This document shows, in pieces, positions 1 to 12,308 of a DNA stretch of 64,000 nucleotides. Positions within the stretch are counted from its first letter, which is position 1. The number at the start of each line of letters is the position of its first letter. A model generated the notes under the pieces. The model searched no databases and was not told where the DNA came from. It was given only the letters and a program-made list of their open reading frames with translations. The position numbers were made by a program, and so were the translations under genes. The stretch is from positions 8,332,047-8,396,046 of the forward strand of contig CM026570.1 in NCBI GenBank assembly GCA_015143295.1, given 5' to 3'. The stretch is from Tetracentron sinense. Its lineage: Eukaryota > Streptophyta > Magnoliopsida > Trochodendrales > Trochodendraceae.

Positions 1-895
1 GGGCTTATATATATGGGTTTTTTTTGCTCTCTGACGTGATAAAATATCTCATGCATAATATTATAAATCACACGAGGTTAGCACCTATCTTGTCTAGTCA
101 CCACTAAATACTAGTATACGAGAATCCAAGATCCTATAATAGGAGTATAACCTACCATTCTATTATTAGTGACACATAAGAGATCTCTTTGGAATATCAA
201 CCCATCATATGGGTGTAAAGAACTGGTTTGCAAAAAAAAAATTCGGGACCATTTGCTGTACTTTTTTTCAGGCTGTCCAAAAGAATGCAAGTTATAATGA
301 GCTGATCGCATCGGATTTTAGAGTAGGCGATTGAAGGTAGTATCCACAGAAAGGTGGGTCCCAAGGTTGTGTATATGCCAAGTGCAAGCTATGCTGCTTA
401 TAGACCATCTTCACGAATCAGACAGGTATCTTAGATTTTTCCCAACTGTCACATAGGCCTTATAAAGTGACAACTGACAACAACCTCTCTTGCCAAAGAG
501 GGTGCACATTAGCTAGTCCCTCTACCACCGTACTTTTGATTGTATAGGCCCCTACTATACAAGGTTTGCATATCCTTATTAATCAAAAGTGTTCAATTTG
601 TATTTTCTAAGCTCGTCTAGAAGATATTCTAAAAGTCAGCCCAACAGAATGATCTTAACCACATTACTAATTGAATCCTTATTGGAAGGCCAGAAATAAG
701 GGCAGAAATCTTCAGGAAAGGTCTACAGACTACAGATTGTTAGAATCATCAATCAAGTAGGTATCTCTCTAAGAGGCAACCTACATAGGTGTACAGTTAG
801 GTTGGAACGAATATATACCATTTCTTCTCATGTAAACAGGGGAAGACTGTGCTTATGGTAGTATCAGGAGATTCAGGACTATCCAATGTTTTTCC
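1..895. other. 3' flank of the RRF gene, no feature recognised
   Basis: AT-rich DNA with no open frame that resembles a protein. The terminal coding exon of the minus-strand RRF gene, expected to hold only a few codons, could lie here or at 1279-1902, but I could not identify it. Confidence 0.4.
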
Positions 896-1278
896 CAAAG
901 TTGCAGGGAAGCTATGTACAAGGTGGTGGGAAGCTCGCTTCCTTGGAAGCTCACTTCAATCATGTCTCATTTAGTGGTCAAAGGGGGTTATTATCTAAGA
1001 AGTGATGGGATAGATCCGAGTCTAAAGCCTATGCCAACGATCCTAAGCAAGTATCGTTTGATTAAAACCTAAGGCACCTACTTCTCTACCAATATCTCAT
1101 GTAAGATAAAATTTAAGGTATAACTGACAATCCTAATATAATGGGAATGAGGCACTTATATCTCATTTATCGCTTCCCATTTCCCAATGATTTTTTGAGT
1201 CTCGCTTCCCATTTCCCAAGGATTTTTTGAGTCTCACTTCCCATTTCTCGTTTTTTGCTTCTCGCTTTGGTAGCTATG
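896..1278 (+). mobile_element. hAT-type MITE, copy A
   Basis: This 383-bp non-coding element begins CAAAGTTGCAGGGAAGC and ends CTTTGGTAGCTATG. It is flanked by a perfect 8-bp target duplication, gtttttcc, at 888-895 and 1279-1286. The same family occurs inverted at 2837-3214 in an RRF intron, where the ends are clearer (CATAGTT...AACTATG). Short GGAAGCGAG/TCGCTTCCC blocks recur inside. An 8-bp duplication is the hallmark of hAT transposases; no transposase is encoded, so it would have moved in trans. Confidence 0.8.
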
Positions 1279-1902
1279 GTTTTTCCTACCCAAAGAATAA
1301 AATAAATGTAAGTCATAACTCATATGCCTTTGCCCATTTTCCTTTTCAATGGTTTTGAAAACTAACGAATGAGTAATATATATTGAATGTACCGAAAATT
1401 TGCATCTCTAATATGTTGAAATTTATATGGGCACCTTCTCACTAATGCAATATACTCCTTATTGAATTGCTCATAACTCGTAAAAGGAAAAGAAAGAAAT
1501 ATCACAATGGTGTTTCCTGGCAAAAAATTGTGAGCACAGATTCAAACATGGGAAGTTATGCACATTTGTAATACAGTATCATCCTCAAATTGCCACTTTG
1601 TGCCGTACAGTGGCACTTACATGGAGGATTCAGTACCCACCATTCAACAGATCCAGCCAGGACATCTCATATATATATATATATATGTATGTATGTATAT
1701 ATTATCTTTTTCCAATACAAGAATGTGATATATTGGATGGTTAGAATATCTGCTTGGAGGGTAAGTTTTTACAAAAGAGATCTGCTGGGCGGAACACATT
1801 GTGTGGTTGGTCCGACCATCTGCAAGCATGCCTCACATATTCCAATCTCAAGAATGCATTGGTATTCTCCAGTTGTATAGAGTTGAGGAAAGCATACAAT
1901 AC

Positions 1903-4900
1903 CTTCTCTTTCTGTTTGCAGATGGAGTCCATCTTCTTCATATATTCATCTGTTACCTTCTGCATAAAGAACAAAGCATGAAGGATTTGAGTATTAAAGA
2001 AGTACTTTTTACATTTCCATTACAGGACAAGAAAAATAGATGTGGATCAATCCTACAATTATTTAAAACAATGGTTCGCATAATAATGTGCATCAAGTTA
2101 ATTCCACACCTGCAAATCACTTGATAAGTCTTTAACATTGTCTTCAGAGAGCTTTTTCTCCTGCAAAACATATATAAGATCAGAAGACAAGAATTAGTAA
2201 ATAATTACTCGCAAAGAAATGATAACTCAAAAAGAAAAAAGAAATTGTTCACAACTTGAGGAAGCATTTAGAGATGCAAACCTTCTCAAGTTTCTCGTAG
2301 GCTTTTATGCCGTCTCTTCTTATATTCCTCAATGCCACCTGCAAATGGTATCTCAAAGGTTTATAGTGCAACAGAGAGTTCATAACATAGAATATATTGT
2401 GAGAATAGTTTAGTGTCCTGGGCATTATATAAGTAGCCTACATATTGATCCAGATTGTTGAATCAGTTCGGAACCTTTGGGATGAGACAACAACTCAAAA
2501 GCTATACCAATGGGATGGTTTATGGAATAATTAACAAAAGGGCTTACGGCATACACTTCTTACGTAATTTAGACATTGTCTTGACCAAAATCAACACAAA
2601 TACCTTTGTCATTTCATGTTCCATAAGATGTTAAAAATCAATGGAGTGAACCTATTATTTGATGGCCTCAAGCTCTAGATCAAAATTTGAAATGTTCTTT
2701 TGGATGCTCAAAAGTATGTCACTGGTCGGACAATATTCCATAGATTAGATAACTAGGAAAACTGATCAGGCCAAATTTTGATATGGAGATTAGTGTTTAT
2801 TAAATAATGGAACATCACAATATCAAATGTTTACAACATAGTTACCAAGTCGTGAAGCGAAAACGAGAAACGAAGCGAAAGCGAGAAGCGGGAAGCGAAG
2901 CTCAAAAAATCCTTAGGAAACGGAAAACGAGAAATAGATATAGGTGCATCATTCTCATTATGTTAGGATGATCAATTATACTTTAAAATTTTATGTTATA
3001 TGAGATATTTGTGAAGAAGTAGGTGTCTTAGAGTCTTAGGTTTCAATTCAACGATACTTGCCTAGGATATATGTCATAGGCCTTACACTCAGGTCTATCC
3101 CATTACTTCCTAAATAGGAAATTCATAACCCCCTTGACCACTAAATGAGAAGCTAGTGGAAGCGAGTCTGGGAAACGAGCTTCCCACCTTGTATATAGCT
3201 TCCTGACAACTATGGTTTACAATGTGGCAAATAAGTGAGGGTGGCTTCTACTCCCCCCCTCCTCTTTCCTGATGTAATTATTCCTCTAAACAAGTTCAGA
3301 AAAGAGTATCGTCTCCGATGATGCTATGAATGTATATATATTATGGTTGTAGGCTCCATTTTGGTAAGGTCGGCTAGGGATCCACCAGCTTATCCACCCA
3401 AAAAAACAGATATTAGAATGAATTCACGCCATTGAGCTAGAGTATTTCCAAAGGCCTACTACCAAAGAAGCAAACATACCTTCCCTTCCTCGGCCTGTTT
3501 AACCACGACTTTTGACAACTCCTACAATAAACATCGAAGAATCAAGAAGGATTAAAAGAATTGAAAGAGAACAACAAATTTACTAGGAAAAAGATTTTAA
3601 ACAAAAATACTGAAGTATTATACAGGCTTCCTAGTCAGTAGTTTGATCTCTAATGGGTGACAGCATTTTAGGGTAGGGACAGGAGTTTTGAATGGGTTGC
3701 AATTTTGCATCCAAGGTATAGGGAGGTATTTTGAAAATTTATAGCATCGTTGTAACATAGAATGTATATATACAAGTGTGTGTGTGTGTAATATTTATGT
3801 ATATCTATCTATATACAATATACATATTGTATACATTTACAAGTCCGTAAATAAAAATCAGTTCATAAGGTTAAAGCAAACTTTGAGGTATAACTTAAAA
3901 GGGTAATTCAGACTGTGCTGAGTGTGACTACCTTTCCCCATGAGATGGAAAAAGAAAAACACACCTTCTTTCTATCAGATGTCAACTGTGGAATGGATAG
4001 ACGAATCACTTCCCCATCATTGTTTGGAGTCAAACCAAGATCGCAGCGGACTATGGCCTTCTCTATAGCTTTTAAACTGGAAAACAGTGGAAAGACTGAA
4101 AAACTAACATGGATCACCAGGACTAATAATTGAAAAAAAAAACACGGGGTATTCTTGCAAAGACAGGAATTCCATTTTCCCTAATTTAATTCAATTGGAA
4201 TCGTTACTTACATCCAATCTCCCTCTTGGATGGTCAATAGTCCAGAAAAGATTCACTAGATTAACTGGGTATGGTCATCCAATTTGGTATGATTTTTCCC
4301 TGCTAATTCTCTCTGTTGGGATTCATGGAGTTGCAGGACCCACCCCCATGTATGTATGTCTTATCTATTTCAGAGGAGTAGGAGAAACAGGAATTCATGC
4401 TTCACACTATTTCCATGGTCTTTTAGTGCTTCTTACATTGAGTTTATGCTATTGTAAACTCTCTTACTGTATTATATTTCTGCCTATCTTGTAGCTCTCT
4501 TTTGACTAATATATCCTCATGATTATTGATCGGGAAAAAAAAAATCACTCGCTCAATATAAAATCGGCTTTTGGACATTTTACCTAGATTTGTCGTATGG
4601 CTGAACCAGGAGAGAGCTTGCATCCGGAGTACTGATTTGTGCAATGCTCTTCAAGCTTACTGGACTTCCATAGTACTCAACCTATAAAATAATTGCATTA
4701 TTATTAGTTTAAAAGAAAGAAAAAAACTTCCACCTATAAAAAATAAACAATAATAAATGTACGGAGAAAGTACAAAGGTGGGAAGGAAAGCAAACATATT
4801 TTTCGCCAAACTAAAACGGATTTCAACTGCAAACCACCTAAATGAAGACGTGAACCAGTCAAAAAGAATAACAGATAAACAGACTTTATTTTTATTGCTG

Positions 4901-7227
4901 ATGAATAGACATGCAAGATTGATTAAGTTCTTTGGCATACGAATAAATGAGACATAAGAATTTCTTGTTTAAGTTGAGACAAATATGAGACATAATAATC
5001 TCTCATTTACATTGAGCCAAATTTGAGACATGAATTTCTTGCCTAGATTATTTCATGGAGTATAAGGAAAAGTTTTTGTGGACAATTGTGATCCTTTGAA
5101 ATGGGAAGATTTAAGGAGATGAAGGTTTTAAAACAATATTTGGGATGACATAAGCGGAGTGACTCCTTAGGGCCATTCCTCTCGTTTTTCCAAGGTAAAT
5201 CTTGTGTGGAACTGTTACATTGAAAGTGATCCCCTTATGATTGCTAGCAGGTATTTGATATACGTGAGAGTCCTCCTATAATGATCATACACAATGAATG
5301 ACATGGATCACCAGTCACCAGGGATTTTTCCGTTCAATCTCTTGAAGTTAAAGGATACAAATTTTTTTCTTGTGAAAACCGGAAAGTTATTTCAATGAGA
5401 AGATATTCAGTTTTCAAGCATTACAAGTATCAATTATAAACAGCCAATTTGCCGCTTTTTTTTAGATGGTCCTCATAGTAATGTAAAAAAATACAAATGA
5501 GGTGGAATTACATTAGCAATATAAATTATTAGTTTAGGTTATAACTTTCTCAAAAAGTAGTAGTCACCAACTTTTCAAATCAAGATTCAAGTGGCAAAAG
5601 ACAAGAAGCTCAATACTCATCCTAGGACGAAGTTCACACACTGATTTATTAAACCATGAAACTAGCATGACAAGTACAATGAGTCTATCTGTGCATTATG
5701 ATAGCCAATATATTCTAATATTATCATGTGATTTATCTCTGGAACTCCATAAGAAAACTCTTTCCGCATAATAGCATTAGGCTATGCTTCAATTTTTACT
5801 TCAATAGTTTTATTTTATAATTCGGGTTCTCAATTTTGCATTCTTGATAAACACTTTATGAACACCACTTCGGACCCTTTATCTTAATAAATGAGAACTT
5901 TCCAGATTTCATGCGGTTTTACACATTTCATATTTTATTTATTTATTTTTGGTTGGACACATTTCATACTTAAGAGGACAAAAAAACAAGAAATCAAGTT
6001 TCATATTCAGGTGAGCTCAATCAGACTCAGTTTCTGTGCCACAGTTTCAACTTCATATTCATATATGTATCAGTGGACATCTCTTGGTAAGAAGGTATCA
6101 GTGAACAGTCACTCCCTCCCTGCACTAATTCGAAGCATCATACATATAAATGAGCAGAATAACAAAAGTAACAACACGAACCTCCACTTGGATTTCATAC
6201 CTCAACTCGATCTAGCATGGCCGGGTTTGCTCTCCCTGTCCTTACTGCATTGAAATTTGCTCGCACTGTTTCAATAGTCTTTTCCATCCTTTCTTTCTAA
6301 AGAACAACGAAAATCATGGAAAATGCACTGAAATTGCTTACCATGAGAACATTTAGAAGAAAATTCCAATAAGAATAGCAACTTTTCCAAACAAACCATA
6401 AACTATAAATCTTTATTGAGACTCTTACAACATCGTTCTCAATCAAAGATTTCTCAGCTTCAATTTCTTCATTGGTTGCACACCTCAAAACTCCTGTTCT
6501 GAAGAATTTCAAAATTGTGGTATGTATATAAAATCAGAATCCACAAAAAACACAACCAATTAACCAATAGAACGTATCAACAGATATAAACCATGAATTA
6601 AAACTCAATGGAGGCAATAGACTTGCCTCTTTTGCATCAAATGTTCTCCAACAATGGCCTTGGCGGAAAATTTCCTCGCGCCATACTGAAGTCCAACGTA
6701 ATTTGCAGCTGAGCTCCATGAAAACACATTCGTATGTGTGGAAGAACCTGAAAATCTTCGCCATTAATAAGCTGCTTATATAATATACTACAATCATGGT
6801 ATCTAACACATAAGAAGCTAAAATGTAGTTACATATTACAATGCGCAAAGATCATATCAAGAACAGGGCTTGGCGAGCGTTCAACCAACTCGAACGAGTT
6901 GACTCGGTTTCCGGATTCCCAATAACAAATCCAAAACTAACGATTTGCCATTGAATCGGCGGAGACGCAACGAGAATCCGAAAAAAGGCGATTAAAACAG
7001 GAAATATGATTTGGATTTCGCCGAGATTAATTTACAGGTTTCAATCAAAGTTCAAACCTTTAAACAGAAATCTCATAAGAAAATGCAATAAGAAACGTTT
7101 TGGAAAGGATTGATTAAAGTTCTAAATTTAGCTACAGACCTCGAAGTGAGAGGAGGGATTTGGGAGGGTTTGATCTCGGTTGATGAAGGGATCGTACGGA
7201 GGCTGCAGATGAGAACGGCGTCGCCAT
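1903..7227 (-). CDS. RRF: Chloroplast ribosome recycling factor (RRF), multi-exon
   Basis: RRF acts with EF-G in plastids to split post-termination ribosomes. Ten exons join in frame on the minus strand: 7227-7140, 6747-6627, 6498-6429, 6296-6201, 4681-4584, 4076-3965, 3521-3480, 2338-2282, 2160-2110 and 1959-1903 (264 codons). The start ATG at 7227 opens a Ser/Arg-rich, acid-poor N-terminus ([10 protein letters not shown]...) typical of a transit peptide, running to about residue 75. The mature domain starts near [10 protein letters not shown] (77-86) and keeps [43 protein letters not shown] (214-218) and a C-terminal helix ending KQKEK. The order matches plastid RRF rather than the shorter bacterial protein. 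Intron 2 has a GC donor (AG|GCAAGT), required to keep frame. The last few codons and the stop lie in an unplaced exon below 1903. Intron 7 carries a MITE. Confidence 0.9.
2837..3214 (-). mobile_element. hAT-type MITE, copy B, in RRF intron 7
   Basis: This 378-bp element begins CATAGTTACCAAG and ends CTGACAACTATG, giving imperfect terminal inverted repeats. Both sides carry the perfect 8-bp duplication gtttacaa (2829-2836 and 3215-3222). It is the same family as 896-1278, in opposite orientation, and lies between RRF exons 7 and 8. Confidence 0.85.
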
Positions 7228-7689
7228 TAAAGCTCGGACGAGGAAATCGATGGAAGCTCGTGTTGAAAGCTATTCTGTTGAAGGAAGACAAATATGGTTA
7301 TTTAGTGCAGAAGAAGAATGTTATGAGTAGTAGCCTAGTAGGGGAGCTCGGTTTCTCGACCTGTCAACACGAAGAGAATAAGAAGGCCTTGGATGTGGAT
7401 AAGAAGATTTTGATCGTGTTTTTATTTAAGATCTTCTCCGGTTGGTGTTGGCTAGGAGACCGCCAGCACCAATGGGAAGGTGCCACACATTCTTTTTGCA
7501 CGCTTACCAAAGAGTTTATTAAATCAATGCTTGATTGGTGTGAAGAGAGTGTGTGACGCCTTCTGATTACGTGCTGTGAGGATCTCTTCGCAAGCACCAA
7601 CTATAGACTATCCTAAGTCTTTCTTTGGAGTAACGAGGGGACCAAATGCTGACAAGGAATTACTAATCCTTCGGATGCATGCATCAAGT
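7228..7689. other. RRF upstream region
   Basis: This is the 5' side of the minus-strand RRF gene and should hold its 5' UTR and promoter. I see no convincing TATA box. Open frames crossing it (for example 7110-7556 on the plus strand) do not resemble a known protein and overlap RRF exon 1. Confidence 0.4.
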
Positions 7690-7979
7690 GGCCTAGGATT
7701 CTCTCTAGCGAAGCCAGAAAGGCTGGCTCGGGCATCCACTAAATAGGGGACATGTGAGGATAAAAAGAGAGAAGTCATTTCATTTTATCCTCATGATTTT
7801 GACTTATCTCCGCTTGATATCTCTCCCCCTTTTTTTCACCACCTTATTGTCATGTGTCACACAGTATGAGAGAAGTCAAAATCATAGGGCCCATGATTTT
7901 GACTTTTCTACCACATGTCCCCTATTTTGTGGATGCTCGAGACAAGCCTTTCTAGCTTTGCCAGAGAGAATCTGAGGCC
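7690..7979. mobile_element. Mutator-type MITE with long terminal inverted repeats
   Basis: The left arm (GGCCTAGGATTCTCTCTAGC...) and right arm (...CAGAGAGAATCTGAGGCC) are inverted repeats of about 70 bp sharing blocks such as GGATGCTCGAG/CGGGCATCC and AATAGGGGACATGTG. Flanks are gcatcaagt (7681-7689) and gcatcaact (7980-7988), a 9-bp duplication with one mismatch, the length expected of Mutator-like elements. There is no coding capacity. It lies about 460 bp upstream of the RRF start codon. Confidence 0.8.
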
Positions 7980-7984
7980 GCATC

Positions 7985-8062
7985 AACTAAGCCAGGATAA
8001 ATTGAACTCAAAACCTTAAGGATCTCTCCCAAAACCCAAACCAACTGAGCTACTCGTGTGGG
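7985..8062 (-). repeat. tRNA-like head, probably SINE or tRNA pseudogene
   Basis: Read on the minus strand there is a good pol III A box (TAGCTCAGTTGG, at 8041-8052) and, about 30 bases later, a weak B box (TGAGTTCAATTTA). No full cloverleaf or intact anticodon stem is apparent, so I call a tRNA-derived fragment rather than a tRNA gene. Confidence 0.4.
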
Positions 8063-9194
8063 TATTTTGATAGTATGTTGTGTTGATGAGAATATGAGAA
8101 AATGGATTTTTCCTAATTACCCTAGTTTCAGATTTTTCTTCAAATACCCAAGTTCAAAAAACTCTACATAATTCGGCATTTATAAAAAGTTTTAAATACT
8201 CTTCCAAAATCATCAACACTTATAAAGAAGAGTTTCTTTTAGTTTTAAGAGAATGAGAAGATGAAAAAATGAGTTTACGTACGTGTATGATATGGGAGAA
8301 GCTCCTCCCTCTCCTCATCTTTTACTCTCACAAAGTTTCTCACTCATTTTTTTTTGTAAATATTTATATTTTTTTGTTCATGATTTACATTACCCTAAAA
8401 GATTAGTTTGTTTATTTTTCTTCACATTCATTATTCTTATACTATTTCACAATACAAAATAATGGTTAATAAGTATTTTATGACAAATTTAATAGAAATA
8501 TTCTTAAAAAAAGATTAAAAAATGCAAAATTCTAAACTTTAATAGAGTTTTTGCACACAGGATCGACCAAGTTGATACCTATCGGTACTTATTGATACAC
8601 GTGGTCTATACACATGGTTGATACATTAGGTTGATATTGTTGTTCATACATGTATTAACATATCATTTTCAACCTTGAAACACAACTGATATCGATGTGA
8701 AGTATTAATTCAAGACTGTACATTGTAAACCATGAAAAATGAAAAGCTATAAAACCATCTCATATAGAATTTAAGGTTTACAATCATAAATGTAATGGTT
8801 ATAAACTATTTTCTTTGGGTTAATCATACATGTAAACTAGTTTATTTTTTAAAAAAGCACATGAAACCCAATAATGAGTGTTTTTTCTTCTATTAATGGC
8901 ATTCTCTCACAATCGTCGCTATTAGTTTATTGGAACGAAGGTCTCTTCGTCAAATCCCAATTGAAATGGTAGACAATGAAATATTGGGGTTCTTATTGAT
9001 CAATGAAAGATGTTCCATTGTTGAGAAGGAACATAGGGGACTCCATTGTTGATAAGGACTTCAAGGGATACAAATGTCTTTTTATCAAATGGTTTACATA
9101 AATTGGTCCAAAAAGAAAAAAAAAGTTCGTATATACGAACACCTTCACGTGTGTGTGTGTGTGTGTGTGGTGGGGGGGGGGGGGCATTAAGAGA
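8063..9194. other. AT-rich intergenic DNA with a GT/G microsatellite
   Basis: No gene or element ends recognised. A (GT)n run at about 9150-9169 passes directly into a 13-G run at 9172-9184. Confidence 0.5.
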
Positions 9195-9434
9195 AATATT
9201 GTTAAAACTTGGGTATTTGGAGAACAACCCCAAACTTGAGGGTTAAAAGCATGTACGTGAATCTCCACCGTCCAGTATTTATTGAGGGTATAGACATGGT
9301 AAGTTGGTAAGATTCCCAATATTGTTAAAACTTGGGTATTTGGAGAACAACCCCAAACTTGAGGGTTAAAAGCATGTACGTGAATCTCCACCGTCCAGTA
9401 TTTATTGAGGGTATAGACATGGTAAGATTCCCAA
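9195..9434. repeat. Tandem duplication, 123-bp unit
   Basis: The segment starting AATATTGTTAAAACTTGGG is repeated at 9195 and 9318 with near identity; the second copy has lost a few bases near its end (GGTAAGTTGGTAAG becomes GGTAAG). Open frames crossing it simply repeat themselves and are not genes. Confidence 0.85.
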
Positions 9435-10179
9435 AATTTGTATTTACAAGGCCAAGATACGTGCCTAGCCCAGCCCATGTTCTTATGAGTTGGGATCTTT
9501 CATAAGACTGGTTATATCATGAGAAGTGCTAGTGTGAGACACACTAAGTCAAAAATGTTCTATAGACGCAATGTGGGCGCAACACGTGGTGTTGCTACCC
9601 TATAATAGGAAGATGGATTAACACTTGTTGTCACCACCTTGCGTATGGGGAAGCCTGCGACTAGGGCTAGCATTTCTAAAAAAAAAGAGCTCCGACAACA
9701 AAGAAATAAATGCCAATGAGTAATGATAGTTTGATAATTACAAATAGTAAGAGCATCTCTAATGGTCTGAGTCAAATTGGTTGTGCCAATTCCAAATTTG
9801 ACACAATTACAGTGCCAAAATGCCATATTTGGCATAGGCTGTTCCAATGGTCTTTGCCAAATTGATTATGCCAATGCCATATATGAATTTTTGTGAGGGT
9901 AAAATGGTAAAAAAAATAGTCGTTGGAAGACAAAATGGTAAAAAATCAAATATAGTCGTTAAAGGATAAATGGTAAAAAAATTATAACCGTTGGAGGGTA
10001 AAATATTAAAAACCTATCAAAAGTTAATGAGTCAAAGGTAGTGCCAAAATATAGCATATGCTATAATTTGGCACAACTATTTTTCAGCCATGAGAGCCAA
10101 ATTTTTTGTTCTAAATGCTATAATTTGGCAATAGAACAAAGTGTGTTTTGCTGTAAAAATGAGTCCATTCAGAATTGAT
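9435..10179. other. Probable MITE remnant, unclassified
   Basis: From about 9748 the text is built of repeated words such as AATTTGGCA, TGCCAAA and AATGGTAAAAAA, with ...GAGCATCTCTAATGG near the left end, a word often seen at plant MITE ends. I could not fix both ends or a target duplication. No coding sequence is seen. Confidence 0.35.
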
Positions 10180-10355
10180 TAGGGCTGTCAATGGGCAGGG
10201 CTTGGGTCGGGCCATATGCTGTCCAAGCCAGCCCGACCAAGGAAATTCTTGAGCCGATGCCCAACCAGGCCTAAGCAAGTCAAGCCCAAGCCCTACCCTA
10301 ATATATGTTGGGCCTGACTCGGGTCAAATTCGGTCTTATGCAATATCGACCAAGG
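10180..10355 (+). mobile_element. Left end of a hAT-type element (fragment)
   Basis: It starts TAGGGCTGTCAATGGGC and is rich in GGGC/GCCC words, like the complete hAT MITEs at 20719 and 49043. The matching right end (...GCCCTA) is absent; homology stops at a poly-T run near 10355. Confidence 0.5.
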
Positions 10356-10899
10356 TTTTTTTTTTTAATAAGAGAAATCAAGACTGGTATTGAGTAATCT
10401 ATACCCTTAAAAAGAGGCTTATTTTGCCTCTCATTAATATTTTTTCAATAACCCTGAAAAAGAGGCTTATCAACAATGGAGTCCTTAGAAGAAGCTCTGC
10501 AATCAGAGGTATTCATAAAATATTTTAACTTCCTCATCTTGTCATCATTACAGCATGAGTTCACAAACAATAGTAATTATAATTGTCATTAAATCACCAT
10601 TCATATCAACAAATACCACATGTCATTCATTTGTTAGTCAGTACACCAAATAAACATTCATTTAGTCCTCTCAAACCTTCATATTAGCGAATATCCAACT
10701 ACATACTATTACCTTAACTCATCATACATACAAAATTAGTCATAAAGAATGAAAATTAAAAAGGTCATTCAATGAGATATTTTTCTCATTTCTTTATTTT
10801 TCTTTGTTTCTCCCTTCTTCTACGATTTCTGTCATTGCGATATTTTTGTGCAGTGGTGAAAGCATGTCCTTTTCCACCTTCGGTTACATGTTGCTTCAG
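10356..10899. other. AT-rich spacer, nothing recognised
   Basis: Low-complexity AT-rich DNA. The far right part (from about 10830) continues the decayed gag reading frame described next, but without a conserved motif. Confidence 0.4.
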
Positions 10900-11395
10900 T
10901 TATGGGCAGAACTTCTTGATGTGTCCCGGTTTGCCACACTGATAGCAAGATGCAATTCTACAGTCTATAGTGCGATGATTTTGACCGCAATGCCCACAAC
11001 TCCAAGGTTTAGCTTCCTCTGTAACATGAAACTCGATAAAATTTTCAATTTTTCTTTTTTCGGTCATTACCTTCTGCTTTACTCTCTTCCCCAGAAAATT
11101 TTCGCATTTCTTCATACACATTTTCTATCCTCAGTGCCCTATCTAAAACTTCAGAAAATGAAGTAAATCTCTGAGCCTCTAACTTTCCCTTGATAGCAGG
11201 CCTCAATCCTTTCTTGAACTTTTCCACCCTCCATTATTCGTCCTCTACGAACTTAGCAGCAAACCTGGATAATTGATTGAATTTCTGCTCGTACTCGCTA
11301 ATGGACAGGTTCCCTTGGGTCAGCTATAGAAATTTCATCTCTTTCTTCCTCTTCATAGATGTTGAGAAGTATCGCTCGTAGAACAATTAATCAAA
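10900..11395 (-). pseudogene. Ty3-type retrotransposon gag fragment
   Basis: On the minus strand this encodes the end of a Ty3/gypsy capsid: a segment with KFKKGLRP and a helix (FSEVLDRALRIE) typical of plant gag, then two zinc-knuckle-like motifs, CGHCGQNHRTIDC and CYQCGKPGHIKKFC. Stops and frame changes near 11230 and 10910 break it. No protease or reverse transcriptase follows. The adjoining polypurine tract and LTR at 11417 are on the opposite strand, so the pieces come from a rearranged or nested insertion. Confidence 0.8.
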
Positions 11396-11416
11396 TTTTG
11401 AGGACGAGATTTTTGT

Positions 11417-12290
11417 AAGGAGGGGGAGATTGTAATGACCCAAATTTTTGAAAGAAAATCTTGAGGCCAAAATGACCTTTAATTAAGTATAATTAATATA
11501 AAAATATTAGGGTGTCACTTTTCCCTAATAAGAATTCGTAGAATCTCAGAAAAGTGTTTGAGTTTAACCGCGAGTTCTAGTTATCGGATTCGGTGTCTGA
11601 TAAATTACCAGTATTCTCGTACTACGTGTCGGTTCAGTACCTAGATGATTACCCATCGTGTCGACTCCATCATGCATCGATTCACAAAGCCGCGGGTCTC
11701 GTATGTAAGAAAATCAGAAAATCTCCAGATTTTCGAAATTCAGTCGGGACTCGATATTTACCGATTGCTCCAATAGAAATTTTCAAAAATCGCACACCGT
11801 GTGTCGGTCGACCATTTGGACGACCGCCTGTCGTCTCAGCTATTTATCAACTCAAACCGCGAAACCGTCGCGTGTTTAGTATCCAAAAGCAAGAAATTTG
11901 TGGGTTTTACAGTTTTCTTCCAGACTTACTTTTGACTATCTCTTAATAGTTTCCTCAAAATTCGTAAAGTGGGTGTCAGACTGCTCCTAGTTCAGTCACC
12001 TGAATTTTTGTCGCCATCGGGCGTCGTTTCGTGGAGTTACGGGGAGACTTATGCGTGGAAGAAGGGGATATCGGTCAAACCGATTAACCGAGGCACAGGG
12101 CGTTCACATGGCTCTGCCCATGTGGCGCGACATAGGCAAGTTGGTTGCCTATATAGAGGGGCAACCCCCCTCATTTCTCATGGTTTCTTCAAGAGCAGAA
12201 GCCTCGGTTTGCGTGTAGAGAGGTAAAAACCCTTTTCCTCTTTTCTTTTTTTCCTGTTATGAATAGTTAACTTTAAACTACTGTAATTTT
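11417..12290 (+). mobile_element. Ty3-type (chromovirus-like) LTR with its polypurine tract
   Basis: A GAGGACGAGAT word and the purine run AAGGAGGGGGAGA (11417-11429) precede TGTAATGACCC at 11431, the usual arrangement at the start of a 3' LTR of Del/Tekay-type chromoviruses. A TATA motif (CTATATAG, 12149-12156) gives the LTR a plausible promoter. The right LTR border is unclear because a tandem array begins at about 12309. The open frame 11593-11946 inside it matches nothing I know. Confidence 0.6.
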
Positions 12291-12308
12291 GTGTTCCAAA
12301 CTCGGTAT

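Noticed and set aside
5891-6253. A 120-codon plus-strand open frame
   Set aside because: It overlaps RRF exon 4 on the other strand and resembles nothing.
7110-7556. A 148-codon plus-strand open frame upstream of RRF
   Set aside because: It is antisense to RRF exon 1 and has no family resemblance.
8993-9478. A 161-codon minus-strand open frame
   Set aside because: It spans the 123-bp tandem duplication and the GT microsatellite, and the protein just repeats itself.
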